This document shows positions 7,937 to 17,366 of a stretch of 64,000 nucleotides of DNA, in pieces. Position numbers and translations under genes: made by a program. Under the pieces are notes generated by a model, which was not told where the DNA came from, did no database searches, and saw only the letters and a program-made list of their open reading frames with translations. This DNA comes from Halopseudomonas sabulinigri (GTDB lineage: Bacteria; Pseudomonadota; Gammaproteobacteria; Pseudomonadales; Pseudomonadaceae), in assembly GCA_011053055.1 (NCBI GenBank), contig DRHT01000047.1:124001-188000 (forward strand), given 5' to 3'. Every line of letters starts with the position of its first letter. Position 1 is the first letter of the stretch.

Positions 7937-8974
7937 CTACAGCGCGCTGATCTGCATAAAAGCAGAAACCCCTGAACCTACCAAACATCCACTAACCAGG
8001 GTGATAGCTAAAAACCGCCATACCAACGCGACCTGATGCCTATCAGCCGCGCCGAGCAGTCTCAGCAACAAGCATATCCAGAATGCAAGAATGGCGAGTA
8101 CTGCCAACAAAGCCACAGCCGGATTGTGAAAGCTCGCGAGCAGACCGCTAACCAGTAACCCCAATATGGGCCCAAGCACGCAGCTCCCATACCAGAAAAA
8201 CTGAGCATAACTGAGTTGCCCATGAGCAAAATCGCTGATTAAAGCGGTGAAACGCTTAACAACAGAACGCCGGTCGGGTTGTTGCCAGGCGACCAGCTGT
8301 CTGCCCCAGTGGCGCAAGGGCAATACGGCAATCAGGCTGAAGCCGAGCGTGTCGAGTGGGCTGGCGTAAAATGCGTAAAAGGGCCGAATCAAAATACCGA
8401 CAATAGCGGTTGGCCACTCGCCAACACTCAGCCTTATCGCCACGGAGAATACCCAGCTGTAAACCAGAGCCCAAGCCACCACCATGAGCGGTAATGTCCA
8501 AAGACTGGTGCGGCATAGGGCGTGTCGTAGCATCACGAAAGTGATAACGAAGCTGATTATGGGCGTTACTAGGAATTGAAGTTGAACAGTAGTGGACGCA
8601 GTCCCTGCTGCATCGGTTAGCGTATTGGCATTAGCCAACTCAAGGTACAGCCTTTCAATGGCTCCTATGGCTAGGCCCAAGGCAACCACCCAAATCAATT
8701 TAACCAGGGCTGCTTTGCGATATGTTGGCTGGGTCGCGATAGCGAGTTCGACGCTAGCAAGTGCCAAGGCTCCCATGCCTAATAGCACCGCTGCGGGTGT
8801 CTCTAACCAACGGAGCTGACTATCGTAGGGGCTTGAGCTTGCGATCAACAAAAAACAGCAGCCAAACACCAGCAACTGAACGGCGAGCGATCGGGCAATA
8901 ATCCATGCTAATGATGCGGGCTCTCGCTTATCTAGCTCAGAAGCCAACTGCGGTTGCGTGTCTGTTATGTCCAT
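7937..8974 (-). CDS. Hypothetical polytopic inner-membrane protein
   Basis: A 345-residue protein with roughly eight to nine hydrophobic helices (first about residues 28-48, last about 320-340) and a short charged cytosolic N terminus. I recognise no family motif; the sequence has no nucleotide-binding or transporter signature, and the loops are short. One longer hydrophilic region, about residues 228-250 (QPDRRSVVKRF), lies between two helix groups. G+C is slightly below that of the flanking genes. It is a single gene between the repeats at 7406-7885 and trpA, transcribed the same way as trpBA, with about 170 bases between. Function unknown. Confidence 0.75.
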   Translation of the reverse strand: MDITDTQPQLASELDKREPASLAWIIARSLAVQLLVFGCCFLLIASSSPYDSQLRWLETPAAVLLGMGALALASVELAIATQPTYRKAALVKLIWVVALGLAIGAIERLYLELANANTLTDAAGTASTTVQLQFLVTPIISFVITFVMLRHALCRTSLWTLPLMVVAWALVYSWVFSVAIRLSVGEWPTAIVGILIRPFYAFYASPLDTLGFSLIAVLPLRHWGRQLVAWQQPDRRSVVKRFTALISDFAHGQLSYAQFFWYGSCVLGPILGLLVSGLLASFHNPAVALLAVLAILAFWICLLLRLLGAADRHQVALVWRFLAITLVSGCLVGSGVSAFMQISAL

Positions 8975-9084
8975 CAGTACCTATCCCTACCCATAAAAGT
9001 CGGCGGGGACTATACATTTGAAAGACGCGTGCGTCATGCCGGTCTAATCGTGACCTCGATTGCTTCATGTTGAAAGCATAGGGT

Positions 9085-9108
9085 CAGGGTGAATGGCGTA
9101 TCACCCTG
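9085..9108 (-). terminator. Perfect 8-bp hairpin downstream of trpA (possible terminator)
   Basis: CAGGGTGA (9085-9092) pairs exactly with TCACCCTG (9101-9108) around an 8-base loop, 40 bases after the trpA stop. There is no T-run on the trpA strand, so it may be a processing or rho-assisted end rather than a classical terminator. Confidence 0.35.
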
Positions 9109-9146
9109 TCCTGTACGCGAAAGCAGCGGGGTAACCGAACGCAGGT

Positions 9147-9935
9147 TTAGCGCTGCATTGCTCCCGCCAACCCCCGCGTTAACTCCAACGCCGCCGCCTC
9201 ACCCCCGTTAAACATCGCCTCAACCAAAGCCGACCCCACCACAACACCAGTAGCAGTTCGCGCAAAAGCCGCCGCCTGAGCGGGCGTACGAACCCCGAAC
9301 CCTACGCAGATGGGCAAGTCGCTCTGTTTGCGTATGTCGCTCAGCGCCGCATCTACTACGGCATTGTCTGCCTGCCCTACCCCAGTTACGCCATTCAGCG
9401 AAACGTAATAAAGAAAGCCACTGGCATTGGCGAGCACGCGTGGCAGGCGTTTGGCATCGGTGGTTGGGCTGGCCATGCGAATCATATCCAAGCCCAGGTC
9501 CCGTGCCATGGGGCCCAGCTCGTTATCGTGCTCAGCCGGCAAATCAACAATCAGCAGGCCATCTACGCCAGCGGCGTGGGCATCGTTTAAAAAGGCTTCG
9601 GCGCCGTAACGGTGGATCGGGTTGTAGTACCCCATCAATACCAGCGGCGTGGTTTGATCCTTTGCGCGGAATGCGCGCACCATTTCCAGCGTCTTGCGCT
9701 GGGTTTGGCCAGCATCCAAGGCGCGTACGGCAGCAGCCTGAATGGTTGGGCCGTCGGCCATGGGATCGCTAAAAGGCATACCCAGTTCGATGATGTCGGC
9801 ACCGGCGCCGGGCAAATTTTGCAGTAGCGACAAGCTGGCGTCATACCCGGGATCGCCAGCACAAATGTAGGTTACTAGCGCGGCCCGATTCTGCTCAGCG
9901 CAGTCGGCAAAGCGTTGTTGCAGACGATTGCTCAT
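9147..9935 (-). CDS. trpA: Tryptophan synthase alpha subunit
   Basis: A 262-residue TIM barrel that cleaves indole-3-glycerol phosphate to indole and glyceraldehyde 3-phosphate, passing indole to TrpB. Family landmarks are present: [24 protein letters not shown] with the catalytic Glu (residue ~49) and Asp (~60), [10 protein letters not shown], and the phosphate-binding GFGVRTP and GVVVGSA. I start it at ATG 9935 because GGAGGAAC lies 6 bases upstream and because the ATG overlaps the trpB stop (ATGA); the reading frame is open further upstream, but that part lies inside trpB. trpB and trpA are therefore translationally coupled, as is normal for the alpha2-beta2 complex. Expected to be activated by TrpI. 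Confidence 0.97.
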   Translation of the reverse strand: MSNRLQQRFADCAEQNRAALVTYICAGDPGYDASLSLLQNLPGAGADIIELGMPFSDPMADGPTIQAAAVRALDAGQTQRKTLEMVRAFRAKDQTTPLVLMGYYNPIHRYGAEAFLNDAHAAGVDGLLIVDLPAEHDNELGPMARDLGLDMIRMASPTTDAKRLPRVLANASGFLYYVSLNGVTGVGQADNAVVDAALSDIRKQSDLPICVGFGVRTPAQAAAFARTATGVVVGSALVEAMFNGGEAAALELTRGLAGAMQR

Positions 9936-11146
9936 GCTTGTTCCTCCATCAGGCGCAGTACGGTGGGCATATCTTTGTCGCCGCGTCCGGACAGGCAAAC
10001 CACCATCAAGTGATCGCTAGGCAGGGTGGGTGCGCGGCGGGCCACTTCGGCCAACGCGTGGGCGGTTTCCAGCGCGGGAATAATACCTTCCATGCGGCAG
10101 CAATTGTGGAAGGCGTCCAGTGCTTGCTGGTCTGTCACCGCGACATATTCGACGCGACCTTCCTCATGCAACCAAGCGTGTTCGGGGCCAATGCCCGGAT
10201 AGTCGAGCCCGGCGGAGACCGAGTGCGCGTCATCGATTTGGCCGTCTTCGTCCTGCAGCAGGTAAGTACGGTTGCCGTGTAGTACACCCGGTACACCCCC
10301 CTTGAGGCTGGCAGCATGCTTGCCGGAGTCCAGCCCGTGGCCGGCGGCTTCAACGCCGATCATCTGTACTTCCGGGTAGTCAAGAAAGTGGTGGAACAGC
10401 CCCATGGCGTTAGAACCGCCGCCGATGCAAGCGACCAGGCTATCGGGTAGACGACCTTCGCGCTCCAGCATTTGGCTGTGGGTTTCGCGGCCAATGATCG
10501 ACTGAAAGTCGCGTACCAGCGTGGGATAAGGATGCGGGCCAGCGACGGTGCCGATCATGTAAAAGGTATTGTCGACGTTGGTTACCCAGTCGCGCAGGGC
10601 TTCATTCATCGCGTCTTTCAGCGTGCCTTTGCCGGAGGTAACCGGGATGATTTTAGCGCCCATCAAACGCATGCGCGCCACGTTGTCGCGCTGACGCTCA
10701 ATATCGGTCGCGCCCATGTAGACCACGCATTCCAGTCCGAAACGCGCACACACGGTAGCCGTGGCCACGCCGTGCATACCGGCGCCGGTTTCAGCGATGA
10801 TGCGCGTCTTACCCATGCGTCGGGCCAGCAGAACTTGGCCGATGCAGTTATTGATCTTGTGTGCGCCGGTGTGATTAAGCTCTTCGCGCTTGAAGAATAT
10901 CTTGGCGCCACCGTATTGCTCGGTCAGGCGTTCGGCAAAGTACAGCGGGCTGGGGCGGCCAACGAACTCGGCGTTGAAGCGGTCCAGCTCAGCGATAAAG
11001 TTCGGCTCGCTGCGAGCGTCGTTGTAAGCCTGCTCCAGTTCAAGAATCAGTGGCATCAGGGTTTCGGCGACAAAGCGGCCGCCAAACTGACCAAACTGGC
11101 CCAGTGCATCCGCATCGCGGCGGTAGTTTTGGTTGGCAGATGACAT
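9932..11146 (-). CDS. trpB: Tryptophan synthase beta subunit
   Basis: A 404-residue pyridoxal-phosphate enzyme that joins indole and serine to make tryptophan. The PLP lysine lies in [10 protein letters not shown], the phosphate-binding loop is [10 protein letters not shown], and [10 protein letters not shown] opens the domain. Start ATG 11146 has GAGGAAC 6 bases upstream; the longer open frame to 11239 would run into the trpI start and has no protein-like character. The gene is divergent from trpI with 98 bases between, the arrangement known from Pseudomonas aeruginosa and P. putida, where TrpI with indoleglycerol phosphate activates trpBA. Confidence 0.97.
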   Translation of the reverse strand: MSSANQNYRRDADALGQFGQFGGRFVAETLMPLILELEQAYNDARSEPNFIAELDRFNAEFVGRPSPLYFAERLTEQYGGAKIFFKREELNHTGAHKINNCIGQVLLARRMGKTRIIAETGAGMHGVATATVCARFGLECVVYMGATDIERQRDNVARMRLMGAKIIPVTSGKGTLKDAMNEALRDWVTNVDNTFYMIGTVAGPHPYPTLVRDFQSIIGRETHSQMLEREGRLPDSLVACIGGGSNAMGLFHHFLDYPEVQMIGVEAAGHGLDSGKHAASLKGGVPGVLHGNRTYLLQDEDGQIDDAHSVSAGLDYPGIGPEHAWLHEEGRVEYVAVTDQQALDAFHNCCRMEGIIPALETAHALAEVARRAPTLPSDHLMVVCLSGRGDKDMPTVLRLMEEQA

Positions 11147-11244
11147 AGGTGTTCCTCTAAATTGATGCGCCAAGCCTAGGGCAGACAGCGACCAGAAAAA
11201 ACCGATATGATGGCGCAAACCTGTGAGAAAAAGTGACATATCCC
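11147..11244. promoter_or_regulatory. trpB-trpI divergent control region
   Basis: The 98 bases between the two start codons must carry both promoters and the TrpI binding sites. In P. aeruginosa this interval binds TrpI at two adjacent sites; I infer the same here from gene order, without a clear motif call. Confidence 0.6.
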
Positions 11245-12141
11245 ATGGCCAGAGACTTACCCTCGCTGAATGCTCTTAAAGCCTTTGAAGTCGCCGCACG
11301 GCTGGAAAGCGTGAGCCAGGCAGCCGATGAGCTGCATGTCACGCACGGCGCAGTCAGCCGCCAGATACGTCAGCTTGAGGATGAATTGGGCGTTGCCCTG
11401 TTCGACAAGGTAGGGCGGGGTATTCAAGCTACCGCCGCCGGGCGACAGCTGCGCGATGCCTGTCGTGATGCCTTTAGTGGGTTGCGTGAGGTCTGCGCCG
11501 ATATCCGGCAGGCGCAGCAGCAGGCGCCCTTTCTGCTAGCCTGCCCCGGTAGCCTGCTGGCGCGCTGGTTTATCCCACGACTCGACCGGCTGAACGCCGA
11601 ACTGCCCGAGCTGAACCTGCACCTATCGGCCAGCGAAGGTGAGCTTGATCCGCGCCGCGCAGGGGTTAGCGCTACGCTGTTGTTCGCCGCCCCGCCCTGG
11701 CCGGCGGATATGCAGGTTTACCCGCTCAGGCAGGAACGCATCGGCCCGGTGTTCAGCCCGCGCTATGCCGGCGCAGCACGGTTACAGGAGCAGCCGGCGA
11801 AAGCCCTGCTGAACGAAAGCCTGCTACATACCCAGTCGCGCGCGCAGGCCTGGAGCGATTGGGCACGACTACAGCAACTTGATCCTGCGCAGCTCAAACA
11901 GGGGCAGGGTTTTGAGCATTTGTATTACCTGCTCGAAGCGGCGCTGTCGGGTCTGGGCGTGGCCATAGCGCCGCAGCTGCTGGTGGCGGATGACTTGGCG
12001 ACCGGCCGCTTGCTGGCCCCTTGGGGCTTTGTTGAAACCCAGCACCAGTTAGGCCTGTGGGTGCCGGCGCGGCAGCCGCAAGCCGCAGCGCAGCAACTCG
12101 CCGATTGGTTAACGACGCAGATGCAGGAGCCGTCAGCATGA
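11245..12141 (+). CDS. trpI: LysR-type activator of trpBA
   Basis: A 298-residue LysR-family regulator. Residues 6-65 form the winged helix-turn-helix ([20 protein letters not shown], then [17 protein letters not shown]), and the rest is the effector-binding domain. The sequence strongly resembles P. aeruginosa TrpI, for instance in [19 protein letters not shown] and [19 protein letters not shown]. In that organism TrpI senses indole-3-glycerol phosphate. Start ATG 11245 is preferred over 11233 since [11 protein letters not shown] matches the TrpI N terminus. The stop overlaps the ATG of the next gene (ATGA), so a lipoprotein peptidase is co-translated with the regulator. Confidence 0.95.
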   Translation: MARDLPSLNALKAFEVAARLESVSQAADELHVTHGAVSRQIRQLEDELGVALFDKVGRGIQATAAGRQLRDACRDAFSGLREVCADIRQAQQQAPFLLACPGSLLARWFIPRLDRLNAELPELNLHLSASEGELDPRRAGVSATLLFAAPPWPADMQVYPLRQERIGPVFSPRYAGAARLQEQPAKALLNESLLHTQSRAQAWSDWARLQQLDPAQLKQGQGFEHLYYLLEAALSGLGVAIAPQLLVADDLATGRLLAPWGFVETQHQLGLWVPARQPQAAAQQLADWLTTQMQEPSA

Positions 12142-13202
12142 GATGCATTGGCCTGTTGCTACTGGTTTTATTGGTGTCGGGCTGTAGCTCACTGTCTTAT
12201 TTGCATCACAGCTGGCAAGGGCAGCGCGACTTATTGTCCCGCGCCGAACCGCTTGAGCAGGTATTACAGGACCCAGCCACCGATCCGCAATTGGCCGAAC
12301 GGTTGCGTCACGCACAACAGATTAGAGCCTACGCCAGTGCGCATCTGCAGTTGCCAGACAACGCTAGCTACACCCGCTATGCCGAGTTACCTCGCCCCTA
12401 TGCGCTATGGAATTTGTTCGTCGCGGCGCCTTTATCCATGGACGCTGTTGCGCACTGTTATCCGTTCTTCGGCTGCATCGCCTACAAGGGCTACTTCGAT
12501 CAAGCCACTGCCGAAGCCGCAGCAACGCATTGGCGTGAGCAGGGCATGGAGGTTTATGTCGCCGGTATTCCAGCCTATTCGACCCTTGGTTGGTACGACG
12601 ATCCGCTGCTCAGCTCCATGCTGCATTGGGATGACGACTACCTCGCCGAATTGCTCTTTCACGAGTTGGCGCATCAACAGTTTTATGTGAAGGACGACAC
12701 TGCATTCAACGAGTCCTTTGCCAGCTTTGTAGGTCAGCAAGGCCTGCGCGAATGGCGCGCGCAACAGGGCCTGGATGCGCTTGAAGGTGACCCGCGTGAG
12801 CTTGAGCGTGAGTTCATACAATTGCTGCTGCAGGCCCGCGAGCAACTGGTGGCGCTGTATGCCAGCGAATCCAGCGATGCCGATAAATTAACCGCCAAGG
12901 CTGCGGTTTTTAGCACACTCAGGGCAGACTACCAGCACTGGCGAGACGCGCACTGGGAGGGCACCGGGCCTTACGATCATTGGCTTGCCGGCGAGCTGAA
13001 CAACGCCCGTTTGTTGCCGTTTGGACTTTACGATCATTGGATTCCAGTGTTCGGCTTGCTTTACGCCCGTAGCAGCAGTTGGCCAGACTTCTACCAGCGC
13101 GTTGAAACCCTGGGCGAGCTACCGGATGCAGAGCGCGCGGCGGCGCTGGAACGACTGCTAGAGGCCGCAGGAAAGCAGGTTTCAGTGCCTAAAGCGGATT
13201 GA
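12138..13202 (+). CDS. Predicted lipoprotein aminopeptidase (COG4324-like)
   Basis: A 354-residue lipoprotein: the N terminus is a lipoprotein signal with lipobox VSGC (Cys about residue 16), so it is anchored in a membrane facing the periplasm. The zinc-metallopeptidase motif HELAHQ lies near residue 177, followed by the downstream glutamate in [10 protein letters not shown], a gluzincin-type arrangement typical of the predicted aminopeptidase family COG4324. The start at ATG 12138 overlaps the trpI stop by four bases. Coupling to trpI is odd in function; it may be a positional operon only. Substrate unknown. The last codon and stop overlap a Fur-like box for the next operon. Confidence 0.85.
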   Translation: MRCIGLLLLVLLVSGCSSLSYLHHSWQGQRDLLSRAEPLEQVLQDPATDPQLAERLRHAQQIRAYASAHLQLPDNASYTRYAELPRPYALWNLFVAAPLSMDAVAHCYPFFGCIAYKGYFDQATAEAAATHWREQGMEVYVAGIPAYSTLGWYDDPLLSSMLHWDDDYLAELLFHELAHQQFYVKDDTAFNESFASFVGQQGLREWRAQQGLDALEGDPRELEREFIQLLLQAREQLVALYASESSDADKLTAKAAVFSTLRADYQHWRDAHWEGTGPYDHWLAGELNNARLLPFGLYDHWIPVFGLLYARSSSWPDFYQRVETLGELPDAERAAALERLLEAAGKQVSVPKAD

Positions 13203-13219
13203 TAATAATTGCTATTTCG
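13199..13219 (+). promoter_or_regulatory. Putative Fur box upstream of fhuCDB
   Basis: GATAATAATTGCTATTT begins at 13201 and matches the 19-base Fur consensus at about 11 positions, with the left half GATAAT intact. It lies 50-65 bases before the fhuC start and overlaps the stop of the peptidase gene. Iron repression of the importer is therefore likely. Confidence 0.6.
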
Positions 13220-13266
13220 GGTAAATTGCGGCCATTGATTTCTCCCCTTTTTGCCCCGGAGCCCGC

Positions 13267-14037
13267 ATGTTTCAACTGGAGTCCGTGACCTTTGCTGTTC
13301 CCGAACGGACGCTGTTGCAGCCGCTGAATTTAACCCTGCCACCCGGCGAGATGATTGGCCTGATTGGCCACAACGGTTCAGGCAAATCTACCTTGATCAA
13401 GCTGCTCGCCCGTCAGCAGACCGCCACCGCAGGCAGCATCCTGCTTGATGAGCGGCCGCTGCACGCCTGGGGCGAGCGCGAATTTGCCCGCCAAGTCGCC
13501 TATCTACCGCAGCAGTTGCCCGCCGCCGAAAGCCTGACCGTGCGTGAGTTGGTCGCTTTTGGCCGCTACCCTTGGCATGGCCTGCTGGGCCGCTTCAGTG
13601 TGGATGATGAGCAGGAAGTAGCGCGGGCCATGGAGCTGACCGACGTTACCCGCTTCGCCGATAATCTGGTCGATACCCTCTCCGGCGGCGAGCGCCAGCG
13701 CGTTTGGCTGGCCATGTTGCTGGCCCAGCACACGCGCTACCTGCTGTTGGATGAACCGACCTCCGCGCTGGATATTGCCCATCAGGTCGAGGTGCTGGCG
13801 CTGGTGCACCGGCTCAGCCGCGAGCTGGATCTAGGTGTGATCGTGGTACTGCACGACATCAACATGGCGGCGCGTTATTGCGATCATTTGGTAGCCCTGC
13901 ATTCGGGCCAGCTGCTGATGCAGGGCAGCCCCTCAGAGTTGATGAACGATGCGTGTTTGGAGGCTATCTACGGCTTGCCGATGACCGTCATCCCGCATCC
14001 CGACCAGCAGTCCAGCATCGCGGTTGCTCGCGCGTGA
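13267..14037 (+). CDS. fhuC: Ferric-hydroxamate ABC importer, ATPase
   Basis: A 256-residue ABC ATPase of the iron-siderophore/B12 class. Walker A is GHNGSGKST (residues 34-42), the signature LSGGERQR is near 138-145, and Walker B with the catalytic Glu is LLLDEPTSALD near 158. The following H-loop is VLHDIN. It powers uptake through the fused permease encoded two genes on. Gene order ATPase, binding protein, double-length permease equals the fhuC-fhuD-fhuB order of Escherichia coli. A Fur-like box precedes it. The stop overlaps the GTG of the next gene. No TonB-dependent receptor gene is in the window. Substrate (hydroxamate) is inferred from the layout. Confidence 0.87.
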   Translation: MFQLESVTFAVPERTLLQPLNLTLPPGEMIGLIGHNGSGKSTLIKLLARQQTATAGSILLDERPLHAWGEREFARQVAYLPQQLPAAESLTVRELVAFGRYPWHGLLGRFSVDDEQEVARAMELTDVTRFADNLVDTLSGGERQRVWLAMLLAQHTRYLLLDEPTSALDIAHQVEVLALVHRLSRELDLGVIVVLHDINMAARYCDHLVALHSGQLLMQGSPSELMNDACLEAIYGLPMTVIPHPDQQSSIAVARA

Positions 14038-14903
14038 GGCGACACTGGTTACGCATCTTTGCGGGCTTGCTGTTGTGGTTGCCGCTGACCCTGCACGCCG
14101 CTAGCGAGGCGCCTTATTCACGTATCGTTACGCTTGATTGGGGCTTGGCGGAAACTCTGATCGGCATTGGCGTAACGCCACTGGCCGTCGCGGATCTGAC
14201 CAACTATCGACGCTGGGTCGGCGAACCGCAGATGCCGCCACAGGTGCACAACCTGGGCTTGCGCAGCGAGCCTAATCTGGAGCTGCTCACGCAACTCAAG
14301 CCAGACCTGATTTTGATTACGCCGCAGTTTGAGGCGGCCCGGCCGCTGTTGGAGCGTATCGCACCGGTCAAAAGTTTGGCCATTTACCGGCCGGACAGCG
14401 ATCCGTTGCAAACCGCCGAAGAAATTACCCGCGAACTGGCGGAGCTGACCGGGCACCAGCCGCAAGCGCAGCAATTGGTCGATGATTTTGAGCGCCAGCT
14501 TGCACGGTTGCGCGGCAAGCTGGCGGGTCAATCGCTGCCGCCCTTCTATCTCGTCAGCTTTATCGATGAGCGCCACGTGCGGGTGTATGGCGAGCACAAC
14601 CTGTTCAGTGCCGTGCTCGCGCGGCTGGGCCAAGAGAATGCCTGGCACGCCGGGGATAACTATTGGGGTTATGCCCAGGCTGGTGTTGAGCAGCTGGCGG
14701 ATAATCCAGACGCTGCGCTGATCTACTTTGCGCCGCTGCCGTTGAATACGGAGCAGCAACTCGCGGGCAGCAAGCTGTGGCAGCAGATGCCCTTTGTGCA
14801 GCAAGGGCGTGTCTATGCGTTTCCCCCAACCTGGCAATTAGGCGGTTTGTTGGCCGCGCAACGGTTCATGGGGTTGTTCGAGGAGGCATTGAGCGATGAA
14901 TAG
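14034..14903 (+). CDS. fhuD: Ferric-hydroxamate ABC importer, periplasmic binding protein
   Basis: A 289-residue iron-siderophore binding protein. I start it at GTG 14034, whose bases overlap the fhuC stop (GTGA); this gives MRRHWLRIFAGLLLWLPL, a proper signal peptide ending near LHAAS. The upstream extension to 13878 lies inside fhuC and is not real. The mature part has the class III fold of FhuD: RIVTLDWGLAETLIGIGVTP at the N terminus, NLELLTQLKPDLIL in the first lobe and a long connecting helix (about residues 135-160). It delivers ferric siderophore to the permease. The end overlaps the permease start by eight bases. Confidence 0.87.
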   Translation: MRRHWLRIFAGLLLWLPLTLHAASEAPYSRIVTLDWGLAETLIGIGVTPLAVADLTNYRRWVGEPQMPPQVHNLGLRSEPNLELLTQLKPDLILITPQFEAARPLLERIAPVKSLAIYRPDSDPLQTAEEITRELAELTGHQPQAQQLVDDFERQLARLRGKLAGQSLPPFYLVSFIDERHVRVYGEHNLFSAVLARLGQENAWHAGDNYWGYAQAGVEQLADNPDAALIYFAPLPLNTEQQLAGSKLWQQMPFVQQGRVYAFPPTWQLGGLLAAQRFMGLFEEALSDE

Positions 14904-16872
14904 CGCCGCATTGCAGCCACCTTCTCGCCTCTGGCTCGCGGCGCTCTTGTTGCTGTGTATCGGCGCCGCGCTGTTCAGCCTGCATCAGCAGATGCCTTTG
15001 GCCCAATGGGGCGCGCTGATCTGGCAGCCGGAGCTGAACAATCTGGATCAGCTCTTGGTGTACTACAGCTGGTTGCCGCGTCTGTGCATGGCTGTGCTGT
15101 GTGGCGGTGCACTGGGGTTGGCTGGGGTATTGATGCAGCAGGTGTTGCGTAACCCGCTGGCCTCGCCTACGACGCTTGGCGTAGCGAACGGCGCGCAACT
15201 GGCATTGGCGCTGGCGACCCTGTATGCACCGACGTTGCTGGTGGCCCGCGAGTGGCTTGCGTTACTCGGCGGCGGGCTAGCCACCCTGCTGGTGTTTGCC
15301 TTGGCGCGGCGTCGAGGCTTGTCACCGCTTACGCTGATTCTGGCGGGTTTGGTGGTCAGTCTGCTGCTGGGCGCCGTCAACGTCATGCTGATGTTGCTGC
15401 AACCGCAAGGGCTGGCCGCCCTGTTCATCTGGAGCGCCGGCTCGCTCAGCCAGAATAACTGGGATGGCGTGCTCTTTTTACTGCCCCGGCTGGCCGCTGC
15501 CTTGCTGCTGATCGGTTGGCTGGTGCGGCCGCTGCGGTTGCTGGAACTGGACGACAGCGGTGCGCGCAGTCTGGGTGTGTCCTTGGCCAAGTTGCGATTG
15601 CTGGGCTTGGCCGTGGCGGTATTCATGACCGCCTGTGTGGTCAGCAGCGTTGGCGTGATCGGCTTTATTGGTCTGGCAGCACCGGCGATTGCGCGCTTGT
15701 TGGGCGCGCGTACCCTGCAACAACGCTTGCTGTGGGCACCCTTGCTCGGCGCCGCCCTGTTGTTGCTGACCGATTTCGGAGTGCAATATTTTGCCGGTAA
15801 CAGCAGCGTGTTACTGCCTACCGGCGGAGTGACGGCGCTGCTCGGCGCACCTCTTCTGCTCTGGTTGATCCCGCGTCTGCGTTTGCCGGCGGGGCGGCCC
15901 CAGTTGCAGCCCGCGACGCAGCTGCCAAGGTTGCAGCGCGAGCAACCGCTGTTGCTGCTTATGGCGTTGCTGCTGCTTGGCGCGGCGGCGCTGGCGCTCT
16001 TGTTTGGGTTGGGGCCGCAGGGTTGGAGTTGGGTACTTGATCCCCAGGTTTTGCAATGGCGCATCCCGCGCATACTCGGCGCCGCTGGCGCAGGCCTGAT
16101 GCTGGGTTTGGCGGGTAGCCTGCTACAAAGGCTGACCGGCAACCCCATGGCCAGCCCAGAGCTAATGGGCATTAGCGCCGGCGCAGCCATGGGCTTGATG
16201 CTGCTGTTGTTCATCTGGATAGGTGCACCGCTCTGGGCGCGCCTGGGTATGGGCTTTCTCGGCGCGCTCATAACCCTGCTGATCATCATCAGTTTTGCAC
16301 GCCGCCACGCCTATTCACCCGATCGCTTGTTGCTGGTCGGCATCGCCATTGCGGCCCTGTTTGATGCGGTGAAAATGCTGGTGTTGTCGCTCAATGATCC
16401 GCGCGGCCAGAGCGTACTTAGTTGGCTATCGGGCTCGACCTACTTTGTTGAGCTGCCGACGGCCTTGATGGCGATAGCCTGCGGGGTAGCACTCTTGCTG
16501 CTTTGTCTACCACTGGCACGCTGGCTGACCCTCTTGCCGTTAGGTGAAAGCACACCCCGTAGCCTGGGTGTACCGATGCGCGCGGCGCGCTTGAGCATCA
16601 TGCTAGCGGCAGCAATGCTCACCGCCGCAGCGACCTTGCTGGTCGGTCCGCTAAGCTTCGTCGGCCTAATGGCACCGCACATGGCGCGCATGCTGGGCTT
16701 TCATCACGCCCGCGGGCAACTGCTCGCCTCAGCGCTGATCGGCGCTTTGCTTATGGTTATAGCGGACTGGTTGGGTCGTAATATTCTGTTCCCGGATCAG
16801 TTGCCAGCTGGGTTGCTCGCGGCGCTGGTGGGTGGGGTTTATCTGATATGGGGGTTGGGGCGCAGGCGCTGA
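14896..16872 (+). CDS. fhuB: Ferric-hydroxamate ABC importer, fused double permease
   Basis: A 658-residue polytopic inner-membrane protein made of two tandem FecCD-type permease halves (about residues 10-325 and 350-655), each with about ten helices. Both halves carry the family segments: GLAGVLMQQVLRNPLASP and VGVIGFIGLAAPAIARLLG in the first, GLAGSLLQRLTGNPMASPEL and GPLSFVGLMAPHMARMLG in the second. A fused permease of this length is the hallmark of FhuB as opposed to the separate permeases of most siderophore systems. GGAGG lies nine bases before the ATG, inside the end of the binding-protein gene. Last gene of the operon; repeats follow. Confidence 0.9.
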   Translation: MNSAALQPPSRLWLAALLLLCIGAALFSLHQQMPLAQWGALIWQPELNNLDQLLVYYSWLPRLCMAVLCGGALGLAGVLMQQVLRNPLASPTTLGVANGAQLALALATLYAPTLLVAREWLALLGGGLATLLVFALARRRGLSPLTLILAGLVVSLLLGAVNVMLMLLQPQGLAALFIWSAGSLSQNNWDGVLFLLPRLAAALLLIGWLVRPLRLLELDDSGARSLGVSLAKLRLLGLAVAVFMTACVVSSVGVIGFIGLAAPAIARLLGARTLQQRLLWAPLLGAALLLLTDFGVQYFAGNSSVLLPTGGVTALLGAPLLLWLIPRLRLPAGRPQLQPATQLPRLQREQPLLLLMALLLLGAAALALLFGLGPQGWSWVLDPQVLQWRIPRILGAAGAGLMLGLAGSLLQRLTGNPMASPELMGISAGAAMGLMLLLFIWIGAPLWARLGMGFLGALITLLIIISFARRHAYSPDRLLLVGIAIAALFDAVKMLVLSLNDPRGQSVLSWLSGSTYFVELPTALMAIACGVALLLLCLPLARWLTLLPLGESTPRSLGVPMRAARLSIMLAAAMLTAAATLLVGPLSFVGLMAPHMARMLGFHHARGQLLASALIGALLMVIADWLGRNILFPDQLPAGLLAALVGGVYLIWGLGRRR

Positions 16873-17366
16873 GTGTTGTGGGTGAAAGCTGCTGCCACGA
16901 AAGGCTGTCCCACACGCACAACCAAGATTTGCTTTTGCCTTACATACGACTAAACAACTGCACGGCCCCTTGGCTCGCCTAGTGGCGAAAACGGAAATGA
17001 GCTAACCACAGAGTTAGCGTGGCAGCTCGCCGTTGGTGGTTGATCGATGCTGCAGCATGAGAACGCACTACGGCGTGGATCGCGCTGATCTGCTTTTCGC
17101 CCCGATGGCGAGTCAGGGGAAATGCTTGGCCATTTCCCCCGACACCCCCTAGGCCACCCCAACTGCGCGGCCTTTCGGGTTCGCTGCGTTGCTCGATCTG
17201 TCAGGGCCCTGCGGAACTCGCTTCGCTCAGGCTAGGCGCCCCCAACATTCCTCGGGCTTATTCCCGCCAGCCCTGCGCTACTCGCCCGCGCAGACGGGGA
17301 TTTTCAGTCCGTGCATTGGGTGGGCATCTGTAATACAACGCCGCAAACCCGCGCGGAATCGGGCTT
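16873..17366 (+). repeat. Repeat-filled gap with 215-bp repeat copy E (17092-17322)
   Basis: The 494-base gap between fhuB and the LysR gene holds a full copy of the 215-bp repeat at about 17092-17322, including CCCC-GATGG hairpin, TTTCCCCCGACACCCCCTAG and TACTCGCCCGCGCAGACGGG. A short fragment of the same family (CGGCCCCTTGGCTCGCCTAG) lies at 16963-16982. No gene is supported. Confidence 0.8.

Noticed and set aside
10472-11143. 223-codon frame antisense to trpB
   Set aside because: Shadow of trpB in high-GC DNA; no ribosome site or domain.
15063-16289. 408-codon antisense frame inside fhuB
   Set aside because: Low-complexity Ser/Pro/Arg composition, opposite a clear permease gene.
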